A stretch of 64,000 bases of DNA. Origin: Kwoniella bestiolae CBS 10118 (taxonomy: Eukaryota > Basidiomycota > Tremellomycetes > Tremellales > Cryptococcaceae). Positions within the stretch are counted from its first letter, which is position 1, and each line of letters opens with the position of its first letter. Position numbers and translations under genes: made by a program. Positions 22,242 to 34,100 of this stretch are shown here, piece after piece. Below the pieces are notes generated by a model. It was given only the letters and a program-made list of their open reading frames with translations. It searched no databases and was not told the DNA's origin. The stretch lies in assembly GCF_000512585.2 (NCBI RefSeq), contig NC_089245.1, positions 1,984,001 through 2,048,000 on the forward strand, read 5' to 3'.

Positions 22242-25200
22242 ATGTCCCGACTCCCTACCCTCTCCACTCCCGGCCGATCATCGACCTCAACACCGACAAC
22301 AGGAATACCAACCCCAACCACCAGGCGTCCACGCTCATCCCTCGGTCCAGGACATGTACCGACCCCTTCAACCTCTGACGAAATCATGGACAAAGCCTTA
22401 CAGGAAGCTCTCAAAGTAAGACCCCCAAGTAGTCTAAGGCATAATGGTCCAGAGGATCCCTCATCCCCCTCTCTACTCGGCGTATCTTCCTCAGGACTAG
22501 GATTGGGGGCACCTCGTACCCCCGGTGTAAGACCCAAAACACCACTGGGACTGGGCGCACCCATGACTCCCTCGGCATCTCGTAGTGTCTCTAGAACAGG
22601 TCGACCATCCCTCTCAGCATCTACTACCAACCCTTTTACACCCCGTCGGACCTCCATGGCATCTTCTACTACGTCCACTACGCCTTTTGCTAGACGACCG
22701 GAATCTAGAGCGTCAAATGCCCACGATACGTCGAAGTGGGTTCCTGTAGTTGGAGAGAAGGTACGGATAAATTCTATGGGATATGAAGGGATTCTGAGGT
22801 TCTTAGGTCCTACCCAGTTCAAGGAAGGTGTTTGGGCTGGGGTGGAGTTGGAAGGTGGGTTTGCGGGGAAGGGGAAGAACGACGGGACTGTAGAAGGGTG
22901 AGTGGTTCTACCTGGTTTATCAGTGCGAGAAAGACGTGATGTGTGTCCCCTGTCTTGACGCAACCCCAATTCTTAGGTGGAATTATAGCTGATACATTCT
23001 TTAGCACCTCATATTTCACCTGCCCACCACTATGCGGTATCTTCGTAATCGCTACCAAGCTCTCACCTCCTACTGCGGGCCCCTCTCGACCTTCCTCCGT
23101 AGCCTCCTCTCATCGATCTCTTGCCTCTTCCTCCGCATCCTACTCCTTGCACGGTCGAGCTACCCCCTCATTCGACAGGACATTACGTGAATCTACCAAT
23201 GCCACCCCCGGCCGAACCACACGAGCCGTATCGTCCTCTGTCCGTCGACCACCACCATTAGACGATGATGAACCTCTACCCACGCGGACCGCTTTGGGTA
23301 CCAGTACAAGTGCGAACGCAGGAGTGGCAAGTAAGATCACCGCCGGGTCCAGAGCAAGTAGGTACGTAGGTATGACGGCCAAACAACTTGATTCTGCTCG
23401 GAACGGGACCCTCAACGCCTCGGTGAAAGGAACGGCAAGTACACCGAAACCATCCAGAGTATCCATGGGAGGGGGGATCACACCCGCCAGATCCGCTCGT
23501 CAAAGTATAGGAGGGGCATCGTTGGTTACTCCTCGTCCCGCCCGTGGGCCTAGGGCAAGCAACATCCACGATATGCCTCCTCCGCCTAGTCCAAGTAATA
23601 TCAATAGGGTGGTAGTCGCAAGGCAGACCGAGGCATTGGAAGAGGAGATAAGGGAACTGAAAAGGCGGAATGCAGAATTAGAAGAAGAGATTAGGAATGT
23701 TGCAGAGGCAGCATCGGACTTACCTCAATTGGAGGATTTGCAGAATCAAGCTTCCCTCGCTAGGGAGGAGGCAGACTCGCTGAGATCGCAGCTGGCAGAT
23801 GCGCAGGATGCAGCAAGATTAGCAGAGGAACTTCAAGTTGCTCATACGTCTTCTCAAGAGGAATTGGCATCGAAGGAGAAAGCTCTGAATGATCTGAAGA
23901 AGGAGATGAAGTTGGTTAGTGAGAGGAACGAAGCGGAGTTGTCGGCTGGGATGGAATCGAAGAAGGAGGAAGTCAGGAGGATGACGGAGAGGGCTGAAGC
24001 GGCGGAGATGGAGGCGGCGGAGATGAAAGCTTTGGTGGATGAGTTGACGAATGCAGGGCAGGTGGGTCTTTACTTTCCCATACTCCCATACACCTTACAT
24101 CTGCCAAGACCCTCCCGATCACTCAAGGCAGAGCAAGGCGAAGTGGGAGCGTACAGCTAATTATTGAGAGGTTGTAGCAAATGATCTCGCTCAATGAAAC
24201 GAAGCAGTACGAACTGGAAGAACGAGTGCGAGAGCTGGAAGATCGAAATCGACTCTTAGATGAGAAGCTGCAAAAAGCCAGGGAAGAACAGGAGAAAGCA
24301 CTCCTACCACCTTCCCCTACCACCCGCCAGAGGGAGGCAGCAACAGCCGCCGAGATAGATAATGAGACGTTGAATGCGCAGGTGAAGCACCAGTCGAACA
24401 AGATATCGCATCTGGAAGAGGAGCTAGACGATCTGAGGAGTCAAGCTGAGAATGAAGCGGAAGCTTGGAAAGTGAAACTCAACCGATCGAAGGATTCTGA
24501 AAAGGCTACGCAGGAGCAGATGGTGGGATTGAGGGATGATATCAAGAAGCTCAATGAGCAATTGCAAGGTGCGAAGGGCCGGGTGAACGAGTTGGAGGGT
24601 GCATTGAGGGAGAATCAGAGTGCGCTGGAAGGTGCCAGAGCGGAGATTGAGGGATTGAGAGGTGAAGCTTCTGTGAGTGTATCCTATCGCAATCGCAATG
24701 AACTGTCGATGAGTCGGGGAAGGGGCGCTGATGAGAGACTTGCGAAATGTAGGAAGCGGCATCGATGCGATCTGCTCTTCAGACAGCTACTGCCAATGAA
24801 AAAGCTCTGTCGGCTGCTCAGGATGAACTCAGGGATCTTAGAGCTAGACTCTCTGCTGCTCTGGGTGCCGAGTCTCAGCTCAAGGAGACTCGAGATAGAC
24901 TGGCTGAGAGTGAGAGCAGAGCAGAGGGAGCTGAGAAGAGGGTGGTGGAAGTTGTGGAAAGGCTTAACGATGTTGAAGGGGTTAAGGGCGATTTGGAAGC
25001 TAAGATTAGCAGTTTGGAGAATGAGGTGACGACTGTGAGTCAAACGTTGACTTTTCTTCCTCTGACTATCCGCACTTATTGCATTCGTCGTTACATGTCC
25101 TGTAACGCGATGTGCATCGGTCACTGGGAGGGATGAGCTGCGCTGACGCTAATACCTTTTTAGCTCAAAGCGTCCGCTGCCTCTTCTCTCGAAAACAACC

Positions 25201-26168
25201 TACCTCAAGATAGGAGATCACGCTTATCGACTGGATCGACCGACGACGCCGATAAGAAGATCAGAGGGTTCCAGCATATCATACAGGAGTTGTCTGCTGA
25301 GAATTCGGAGTTGAAAGAGCAGGTGGAGAGTTTGAAAGAGGAGGTAGTATTGATGAAGGAGGTAAGTGTCATTTTCGAATCGCCAATAGACGGAGAAGAC
25401 CTGGCGTCGTTTTGCTGATTAGTTCCAATCATGTAGGAGATCAAATTGCTGGAAGATGCAGCTGCAGATGGTCAGGCTCCTTCCGGTTCTGGATCTGGTT
25501 CAGGTGTCGATCAGAAAGAATTATCAGACGCCAAAGCAATGATCAAAGAGGTGAGTTATTCATCATTCTCAGCTCTCGTCCGTCTCTCTACTCTCGTGAT
25601 GTAAAGCTAATCTTACGTTGATCTTGATATAGCTTAATCGGGAGGTAGCAGAGCTAGAATCCCTAATAGAAGCGAAGATCTACCGAGAAGACGAATTGGA
25701 GAACCGAGCCAGTTCGCTAGAAAGGGAGATCGAAAGATTACGATCTTCCTCTTCCACCTCCTCTGCGGCGAGGGGAAACAAACTATCGGACGGACCGTCA
25801 GATACGACCTCGCATACCAGATCGTCGTCAATTGCTACTGCCGGTACCACTGCCAGTGCGGACGATCGATGTGAGCTGTGTGAGGGACCACACGATCTGG
25901 ACGCTTGTCCGGTCTTTGCGGGGAATATGCTGTCGATGGATGGAGTTGGTGGTAAGAAGAGTGGGGGTGGCAAATGGTGTGCGGATTGCGAGGTGGGTTG
26001 TTTTGTGTTTCCCTTTCTATGACAACGCAAGACACCAAGTCCCCTTTTTGAAGTTTCGTATAGCTTGATGGACGCATGCCAAAGGTACGAGACGATGCTG
26101 ATGAGATGGGTACACAGAGCACTGAACATGATACGGCCGACTGTCCAATGGCGGAGGATGTTTTCTAG
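22242..26168 (+). CDS. CLIP-170 family microtubule plus-end protein (Bik1/Tip1 homologue)
   Basis: Eight exons (22242-22897, 23005-24061, 24178-24672, 24783-25034, 25164-25361, 25437-25550, 25633-25992, 26064-26168) encode 1078 residues. A Ser/Thr/Pro-rich basic head of about 165 residues precedes one CAP-Gly domain (about 169-235) with the tubulin/EB1-tail-binding GKNDG motif and YFTCPPLCGIFV. A second Ser/Arg-rich segment and a very long coiled coil (about 450-970) for dimerisation follow. Two zinc knuckles end the protein: CELCEGPHDLDAC, and WCADCE with HDTADCP. The last residues, EDVF, are acidic-aromatic like the end of CLIP-170, which in animals binds its own CAP-Gly. The order CAP-Gly, coiled coil, zinc knuckle separates it from dynactin p150. 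It should track growing microtubule plus ends and help dynein or kinesin-7 targeting. Confidence 0.93.
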
Positions 26169-26842
26169 GTGTTGGATGATACAGTATACGATACGAATGA
26201 GCTGTCAACTTATGTTTGATGTGGTATGTGGTGTTTGTGACAGATAGATCTTTAATATCATGTGTATAGTAATGATATATCTGTCTACGTATTAATGTTC
26301 GGTTGATTGGATGATTAATGGGGTTTTCATGCATATAACGCTTTCATATATCACCGTGCGCCATCTGGCTGAACACTGTACCATCTGGCTGAACCATCGT
26401 GGTCGATTGGTCTGACTGACACTCTTGTGGTATGGATAACGAGAGGTTGTAGTGAAAAGATGCATTTTGTTTTAGTGGAATTATAAGAACATTTTCAGTC
26501 AGGAAGTCTACATGATACGAAGTGGAAGATGGAAGAATGGAAATAGGATACAAATGAATACGAAGAAGCAAAAGGCCAGGATACAACGGAAAAGGTAAGG
26601 TGTACAACGCCAAGGTAATAGGAACATAAAACAATCAAAGTGAGAATGAGAATGAGTTTGAGATGTTATTATATTATATCCGCAACAAGGGGCGAGATCG
26701 CCCCAAGTCCGAGTTGAATCAGCTAATGAGTGCTGATCGGTCGTGGTTTCTTGTTCCTCTTCCTCGATCTCGAGGGGGTGCTGAGAGCTACGACGGTATC
26801 GAGGAGGGGTCTGGCCAACCATGGTTCGGGCGATAGGGGACT
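26169..26842. other. Convergent intergenic region with a short direct repeat
   Basis: About 670 bp of 3' UTR-type, AT-rich DNA between convergent genes. It contains the direct repeat at 26361-26394. No coding signal was found. Confidence 0.45.
26361..26394. repeat. Direct repeat CCATCTGGCTGAAC, two copies 20 bp apart
   Basis: Two identical 14-bp copies at 26361-26374 and 26381-26394, a 20-bp period. It lies about 200 bp beyond the CLIP-170 stop codon, so it may be in the 3' UTR of either neighbour. Confidence 0.75.
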
Positions 26843-27889
26843 TTATGAGGAAGTTTTCGTGTTGGTATGATTGGTATTGATGGAGATTCTGAGAAGTCGA
26901 TGATTAATCGAGTGTGATTGTGCTTGTGTTTGTGAGACATCGTTTGTCTTTCGCTGGTCTTGTATTTTGACTTCATGATGAGTGTAATCCTCGATTTGAG
27001 TCTGAGATACCAGCCAATCCCTAACTTTCCCTTCCCCCTTGCTCTTATTCTGTTCTGCATCGTCCTCGATTTCCGAAGTGACAGTAAACTTTCTCAATCT
27101 TCTTCTCTCCTCCCTTTCTTCCATGATCCGCTGATCATACATCCTCCAATACTCGTACATACACACCTTCCCCATTTGGTCAGGAGGGACGATTGACGAA
27201 CATCCACTGGATTCCGAGTCTGAGTCTGATTCGGTGTCGCTCGACTGATCCTCCTCGTCCTCGCCTGCTTCTTCCTCTTTCGCATCATATCTATTCTTTC
27301 GGTAGAGTGTAGATGTGGGATAGAATTTATGATGGATGATCTCACCTCGGGAAAAGGAAGTTTGGGGCTGATAATTTGTCCTTCTGTACTGTTTGGGCTG
27401 ATGGGGATGCAGAGCGGTGATTTGGGATGGCTGGACTTCCATGAATGTATCGATGGGTAGAATCTTATTTCTCTTCTCGAAATGTATCGTACCAAATACC
27501 AAACCACCTTCCTCACCATGGTTTCCCTCCATGATAGGTGTAGGAAGATGGTGATGGTGCTCGAGGTCATTATGAAGGAGTGTAGTACCGGTCAGAGGCG
27601 ACTGAGCCTGCGGAGTGATAAGTGCCGTAGAATCTATAGATTGGTTGGAATGAGTTCTAGCAAGATCCAACTCGAGATGTTCCGCAAATACAGGTGTAGG
27701 AGTAGGAGAAGGAGGAGGGAAAGAATGGTCGATGATCTTGACTCCTTTGGGACCGTTCCTTCCTGGTGGAGGGGGAGGGGTGAAGGGGATGAAATGGGGT
27801 AAGAAGGTTGGTAGGGTGAGTGAGGTGGTAGGATGGGGCTGGGGGAGGGTGAAAAGGAGCGGGTGAGGATGGGGAGATGAGGTGATCAT
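26843..27889 (-). CDS. Pro/His-rich acidic protein of unknown function
   Basis: A single frame of 348 residues from the ATG at 27889; the open frame extends upstream to about 28060 without another ATG. The first 45 residues are Pro/Leu/His-rich (LLFTLPQPHPTTSLTLPTFL), then PPPPPGRNGPKGVKIIDHSF, a region with ten or more His residues, an EEEAGEDEEDQSSDTESDSD acidic block, and a conserved-looking helix MYEYWRMYDQRIMEEREERR followed by RLRKFTVTSEIEDD. Composition resembles the acidic poly-His protein at 13693-14721, but no alignable homology is evident by eye. No function can be assigned. No intron is required. Confidence 0.6.
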   Translation of the reverse strand: MITSSPHPHPLLFTLPQPHPTTSLTLPTFLPHFIPFTPPPPPGRNGPKGVKIIDHSFPPPSPTPTPVFAEHLELDLARTHSNQSIDSTALITPQAQSPLTGTTLLHNDLEHHHHLPTPIMEGNHGEEGGLVFGTIHFEKRNKILPIDTFMEVQPSQITALHPHQPKQYRRTNYQPQTSFSRGEIIHHKFYPTSTLYRKNRYDAKEEEAGEDEEDQSSDTESDSDSESSGCSSIVPPDQMGKVCMYEYWRMYDQRIMEEREERRRLRKFTVTSEIEDDAEQNKSKGEGKVRDWLVSQTQIEDYTHHEVKIQDQRKTNDVSQTQAQSHSINHRLLRISINTNHTNTKTSS

Positions 27890-28760
27890 CTTGAGATTGG
27901 GGTGGGATGAGCTGATGGTAAGTCGAAAGGGTATTGATCTGGTGTTGTAGTGATGGAGTTTGCTGATGAGATGATAGTAGTGTTGATGTAGAAGGTAATG
28001 TGAAGAAGGAAGGAGGTGTTTGAATTCAAGATGCCTTTTCTTATCTATGTGGTGTACCACTTTTGTTTCGCGGCAATGGCTTGGCTCGATTTTCCCTTTC
28101 CTTCCTTGCTGTGCTGTGTCGTTTGTTTTTTGTTATTCGATATATCAGAATCAAAGTTGAACAGGGTGATGTCGTACACCTACAGTACGTACAAACAACA
28201 GCCAAACATCCATACAGATAGATGGTCGCACTGTTTGCTGTATAGGATGTTGATATGATCAAAGTGAAATAAACTAACCAATAGGAAGATGCGAAAAAAA
28301 AGGAAGGAAAACAAGGAATGTTCGTCTATGAGTGTAGTGTAGTGCGTATACATACACGTGTAAATGTATTGATTGATGACAGGACCAAAAGGAGGGTAGA
28401 GTCTTTTCCGCATAACATACATTGCAAACACAGACGGTCTGTGCGCAATCACTCACGGATCTCAACGCAAAATGGAAGAAGCGGCAAAGTGCCACATTCT
28501 TCCCTGCTCATACTCTACGATGAGCTGGAAAGCTGGATTACGACGAAAACCAACTTTGTTTTTGATTTATCTCTTGACAAAGTTGGTGAGTTGCGTCATC
28601 TCGTATGGACGGTACTTGGTAGATGGGGTACCAGGAAATGCATATAATATGAGCATATTCGAACTGTTTGTTCTTCTCTAATTCTTCTTCTTCATCTTCC
28701 CTTCACAACGAACTAACTGGACAACACACTGCACACGACGTACCAGTTATCATCGCCATC
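27890..28760. promoter_or_regulatory. Divergent promoter region
   Basis: About 870 bp between divergent starts. It includes Pu/Py-biased stretches and an AT-rich middle, with no supported coding sequence. A TATA-like aatgcatataatatgagc lies near 28635-28652, about 110 bp before the 28761 start. Confidence 0.4.
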
Positions 28761-29168
28761 ATGTCTACCAGCACCACCAGCACAAACACCACCCCCACCG
28801 GATCCACCTCCCCCTCGTCCTCCTCCACTCGATATACCTCTCCCGAAAGGTCTACCAAGGGATCCTCCCCTACCTCCCTCTCTCGAAAATCGTCGAAGAT
28901 CAAGGTTACTCCCACCACTCCCGATGCCCAGGAGGGGTTGAAAAATTCCATCATCTGATCCCCCCAGTCGTACGATCATATTAGAGAAACGCGGTGCGAT
29001 AAAACGAAAACATCCAGTGAAGGTATGTCATCCCATCTCATCTCAGGTAGTTGAGCAGCAATGTACTGACCGACCGACCGACCACCAGCCCAGAAGTCCC
29101 TTAAATACAACGAAGAGATCTCGAAATACAATGGCGAGTACATCTGGTTCACCCCTAAACGAGTTTAA
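28761..29168 (+). CDS. Small Ser/Thr-rich protein of unknown function (about 92 aa)
   Basis: Three exons (28761-28904, 28968-29022, 29089-29168) give 92 residues. The first is almost pure Ser/Thr/Pro followed by a basic SRKSSKIK. The second and third encode charged sequence ending KYNEEISKYNGEYIWFTPKR-V. The first intron is inferred. Reading straight on would hit TGA at 28956-28958, and a 63-nt intron with a weak gttact donor but a good ctgat branch site and cccccag acceptor restores the same frame. The second intron contains a (GACC)4 run. The third exon looks conserved in style (EYIWFTPKR). No family is recognised. If intron 1 is not spliced, the product is a 66-residue Ser/Thr-rich peptide. 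Confidence 0.55.
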
Positions 29169-29849
29169 AAGGCCCATCAAGAATGAGCACGAGTATGTAT
29201 GGTTTGACACTAAGAGATGTAAAGCGAGATGTGCGTAGGAACTGGGAATGGTAGATATCTATGTATTTGCTGAAAGGGGACGGTACTACTCGAAATTTTG
29301 ATACTTTTGAACGATGCATTGTCTTTCCAATACAAATGTCCTGTCGCATCGAGCCTCACTACGAGAAAGTACAGAGAAAACTGCCTGTTCCGCAATGACA
29401 TGATATACGGTATGTCCTCACACAGTTGTCCCGCTCTGAGATGCAATCGCAGCGATGTGGCGAATCATTGGCCTCCCCGCGCACAGTACACTGTAGCATC
29501 TACAGTACGCGCATCTCGGCCGGCGAGTGCGCGAACTTTACTTTGACAAATCATGCACAGGCGAGGAGTACGATACTCCCAGGAACAATGAACTATCTTT
29601 CTGGAAATGATACATGTCCATCCTTCATTTGTTTCTTTCCGGTCGATGGATGCGCATATAAGGCAGATGGGAATGGTCTCTCGTATCTCTCCTTCTCTCT
29701 TTCACATCTCATCTACAACTCCAATCGCTAACATATAACTTAAGTCATATACTTCCATCTGCAAATTACAATCGAAAGAATAACCATCCATTCGCCACCA
29801 CCCACCCATCTTCCTATCTCCTGCATCAACTAAATTCGAACAGTGCACA
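29169..29849. other. Intergenic region with a second EY-W-F-KR-like coding fragment
   Basis: About 680 bp. Just after the previous stop codon another frame continues to 29238 and encodes NEHEYVWFDTKR, resembling the tail of the upstream gene. The right part is promoter-like for the membrane protein gene: a gcgcatataaggcag TATA-type element near 29651-29665 and a CT-rich leader. Confidence 0.4.
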
Positions 29850-30743
29850 ATGCCCTCCCCATACATCTCCTTCCGCACATTCCTCATCCTCCTCTGTCTC
29901 CCCATCATAATCCTCAAAACCATCCAAAGGGAATATCACCTATCCCTCCTCTTCATCCAAACATCTTTCCAATGGATCATCTTCAACCTCATCCCGCTGA
30001 TTGGTGTATACGTTCTTATCGGTATTTTGGTCATCCCCACATCAATGTTCTCGGGGACTATCATGCTCACCACATATATCATTCAAGTACTCGCCACCTT
30101 GCTGGAAAGGTACAATGAATGGCAGAATCGGCGAATCCCCCGCCAAAACCAAGATCAAAACGAATCCGACACCCGAATCCAAAATTCGCCACTCTCCCCC
30201 TGCAACTCGGACTCAGGCTCTACAAGCACCTCCTCCTCCGGGGTATGTACACCCACTACACCTATTGATCTGGACGTAATCGAGCAATGGCAACTTGATG
30301 TATCTCACTGGCCCTCCCCCGAGTTCGAGCTAGAGCTGGAAGACGAGTTGGAGTACCTCAAGGAACCGGCTGATGTGGCGAAGGTATACCTCCCCTTGAA
30401 GATGGATTTGGAAGTACCTTCTTTGTATATCGATGGACCTACAGTCCGAAGCGATATAACCGATGAACACTTGGGAAACAACGCAGATATCGACCTCGAC
30501 CGACCACCCACAACGGCCCAAGACCACACTCTCACACACACACCCACCGACGAAGAGATCGACGCGCTGCTCATGAAATCAAAAGCGCTAAATATCAAAC
30601 ATGCCTTATTGCTTGAGAGGAGAAAAATGCAGATGAAAAGGGACAATCAGAAACAGAAGTTTCAAGCGACTTTCCATGGGGATCTTCCTAGAGGCGGTAA
30701 GAGGGTTAGCAAGATGGGAGGGTTGGGGGTGATTCATGAATAA
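29850..30743 (+). CDS. Membrane protein of unknown function (297 aa)
   Basis: A single-exon frame of 297 residues. The first 85 residues contain two to three hydrophobic segments (about 8-24 FRTFLILLCLPIIILK, 32-60 and 62-85 TSMFSGTIMLTTYIIQVLAT). The remaining 210 residues are hydrophilic, with Asn/Gln/Ser-rich stretches, an acidic ELELEDELEYLKEP block and a Lys/Arg/Gln-rich helix (LLLERRKMQMKRDNQKQKF). This predicts an integral membrane protein with a large soluble C-terminal domain. No conserved domain is recognised. The ATG follows a TATA-like element and a CT-rich leader. Confidence 0.65.
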   Translation: MPSPYISFRTFLILLCLPIIILKTIQREYHLSLLFIQTSFQWIIFNLIPLIGVYVLIGILVIPTSMFSGTIMLTTYIIQVLATLLERYNEWQNRRIPRQNQDQNESDTRIQNSPLSPCNSDSGSTSTSSSGVCTPTTPIDLDVIEQWQLDVSHWPSPEFELELEDELEYLKEPADVAKVYLPLKMDLEVPSLYIDGPTVRSDITDEHLGNNADIDLDRPPTTAQDHTLTHTPTDEEIDALLMKSKALNIKHALLLERRKMQMKRDNQKQKFQATFHGDLPRGGKRVSKMGGLGVIHE

Positions 30744-31115
30744 TGAAACGATTTGTCATTGTCATTGTCACTCTCGACAATATAAGATAGATAGATATCT
30801 CAGAGTTTGATATCGATCGTCTTGTTATTGGTAGAATGCGATACGATTTTGCCCAACCCAACGTATTTTGATTCTCTATGTATTAGAACCTTGCTTTCGA
30901 ATTTATATGGTACAATAATGGTTTGTATTTTTGATGATCGGTCTGAAAGAATGATTCTGTAGAACAAAGATGTATTATAATGAGCATGAAAATACGTCAC
31001 TGTCCCAAATAATGAGCTGCTATTATATCGTGACCATCACAATATATCACACCATCAAACCTACAAATACAGCTATCCACAATCGTATATACAACCTTTC
31101 CCCCTCTCATCACCC
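30744..31115. other. Convergent intergenic region
   Basis: About 370 bp, AT-rich, holding the 3' ends of the membrane protein gene and ATG9. Nothing else seen. Confidence 0.45.
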
Positions 31116-34100
31116 TCACCTCCCCAAAACCTGCTGCAAGATCCCTCTAACCCCCTCATCCCTCCACCTCTCCTCGCCGTCTCCCTCTCCCCCTTCTCTT
31201 CTCCCATCCTCTCTCCATCCATCCAACCCATCTTCACCCGCATTCGTATCCTCCCCCTCATCCCTCTCCTGAATCACCTCCCTGCCCCTCCCCCTCTTAG
31301 ACATGGAGGGTTTGATAAGATGACTGGACCTCTCAAAAGCCCTCTCATACTCCCCCTTCCTCTCTCTCAACTTTCTCTCGTCCATCCCCACACCGGAGAT
31401 ACCCAATCCCCTTCCCCCCGCACCAGCGTACATCGATCCTTCCATCCCCATCCCTCGCAACAAGTTTGTCCGAGGTGATCGGGGCGACTTGATCTGCTGG
31501 GTATGTTGACCTACTAACCTATCTAGGAAAAGGGAGCTGGACGGGTCGGAGGGTTGCCAATCTGGGTGTGTGGCTTTGAAGTGCAATACACTAGATTCCA
31601 TCTTCTCGTTGCCCTTTTCTCTCCACCTGTTGGCTTCATTTCCTGCAGTCTTGTCTTTGATCTGCTTGTTGTTGTCACTGGTTGTTGTTGGGTTCACCTC
31701 GTCCACAGCCTTGGCATCACTTTCGTTCCGCCTGAAATCAAATACGGCAAATGAACACACATACCCCACTCCGTCCACGTGGACCGTGAATTCCCGGAAG
31801 AAATCGATGATAGCTCCTGCGCATGGAGGGAGCGAGAAGAACAGGACGAAGGGAGTGAGGATGACTGAGAGCAGCTCGGTGAAAAAGATGTTGATTTTTA
31901 GAGCGAACAGCTGACCGAATGATTGGAGCACCTGTAATATTATGTATCAGCTATGTCTTCTCATACAAGGAGACCCCAATAGCACTTGACTTCAATCGTC
32001 TTTCGCGTGGGATAGGTTGAGTGTAGGGATTGGACACATGATGAGCAAGTGAAGAAGAACGCAACTCACCATCTGACTATGTAATTTCCCCTTCCACTCC
32101 CCCGGCAAATAATGCGTATACCCCACTACCTCCCTCATCCGTTCCTCCGGATCAAACACCATATTCTCCTCAGGGACCATCCCCCTAGCCACGGCTAATA
32201 CACCTCCGAACAACCCCAAGTAGAACAGTACAGTCCGATGAGGGGTGATTTCGAAATGGAGGAACAGGTCTGGGTCGATCACTGACGCGAGAAGTAGGAC
32301 AGCTGCGAATGATCCAGCTATGAATGCTACGAACCTGTCCACAACGAGTTCACATATAAGCTCGCTTTCTTCACCTCGATTCGAAGAGGATGATAGTAGC
32401 TTACCGCATGATCAGTGCTGTTCTTTCCTTGGGAAACTGGTCGATATATTCTTTGGCGATAGGGTATGATCGATCTAATCTTCTTTCGAACAGGTGGGGC
32501 AACTCGTTGAACTCGCGGAACTTCCATTGAGCGTAGGGTGTGTATTGCCTTCCTCCGATTGATGATGGGTTCTTGTGATATTCCTGATCATACATAGTCT
32601 ATTCAGCTCACAGTCCTCTTCGTGCGCATCTTCAGGAAACGTCAAGCTCACCTCAAAATACCTAAAGAAGGAGTAGACGATAAGGTACACCACGATGAAC
32701 GGCGCGAAGATCGCATTCAAAACACCCATGAAAACGAACCTTCTCTTCAGACTATATCCATTGACTCGTATCAGCTTCGTTCGATCCAGAGGTGCAAGGG
32801 GAGATGGAGCTAACCCAATGACCAGATCCTTCCTCCTTCGTTCCCGTACAAACTCCTTCTTAACCTGCCCTCTCGTATCGAACAGATATCCCATCAAACA
32901 GAATCTCAAATTCCATTCCAACGCTTTGGTAAGTGTATTTGCGCCGAACGATATGAACTTTCTATCCTGATGAGAGGTATGCGAGGGCAGCGATCCACTA
33001 GTCGGAGCCAAGAGAGAGGGAGGTACGAGATGATCCAGAGAATGGGGGACGGGCAATCTGACTCGGAGGTCTAGGAGATCCTTGTTGAACAGTGCGATGA
33101 GGTAATTCTCCTGACGTAGTATTCGACTGTGAACGAAACAGATGAGCTAAGATGACGATTACAGATATCGCAAAGAGAACTCACTTGGCGACGTCATGAG
33201 CGTCCAGCTTTTTATAGGTAGCTTGATCGGCTTCATCTACCATATCTGCTAGTGCGGTCGCTCCACCATTGGATAAAGAGGTGACGGGATTATGATTTCG
33301 TATTTCCCCTATTAGACGGACAATTTCTGGCCAGGGGAGTGTTTGGATATCCGCCTAGTGGAGCCACAATCAGAGTAAGCTTGCTATTGCTTCGAGACAA
33401 AAAAGAAACTCAAAGCTTACATCCGGTATACCAAGTAGGTATGTGTAGAATCGATACATCTCCAATAGCCTGGGTAGGGAAAAGACGAAGGAGGAAAGCT
33501 GGAAGACGAAGAATGCTGTGATAATCACTAGGAATAGCATGTGGGGGAAGGAAGATCTATTTGTAAAGGGTCGAATCAGCTCTGATATTCCGCTTCGCGC
33601 GATCAGGACAGCTGATCCACCTTATTATACATTTCTCGATCAGTACATCATCCAATCTAGCTATCGCGTCTGGTCCGGACGCCTCTGACCACAACCTCTT
33701 GTAATCTATACAGGAGGTAAGGAAGGTAGAGAAAGCAATGACGAAGAATGTTGTTCTACATTGATCTTAATCAGCTTTTTGTACGTTACCGCGATATGGC
33801 AAGCTGAACGTACAACAGATTGAGTGCTCTAGCCAGAGCAATACACCATATCCCCATTCCTTTATAGTAATCGTACACCTGTTTCTCTATCAGCTAAGAT
33901 CCCTACCAGAATGAAATATGATAGCTGCCTCACCTCCTGTAGAAACCCATCCAAATCCTCTACGTTGACCCACTTCCACAATGCCTTCTCATAATCATTT
34001 AACCCCTTCCTGCCCATCTTCCCTTTCCTGCCTTTCAACCCGGCATACCTGCCCCTATCTTCCTGGTGATCATCTTCTTCCTCTTCCTCCTGAGCAGGTA

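Noticed and set aside
26843..28060. Longer N terminus for the Pro/His-rich protein starting near 28060
   Set aside because: The extension has no ATG. The first ATG in frame is at 27889, and the upstream part looks like leader sequence.
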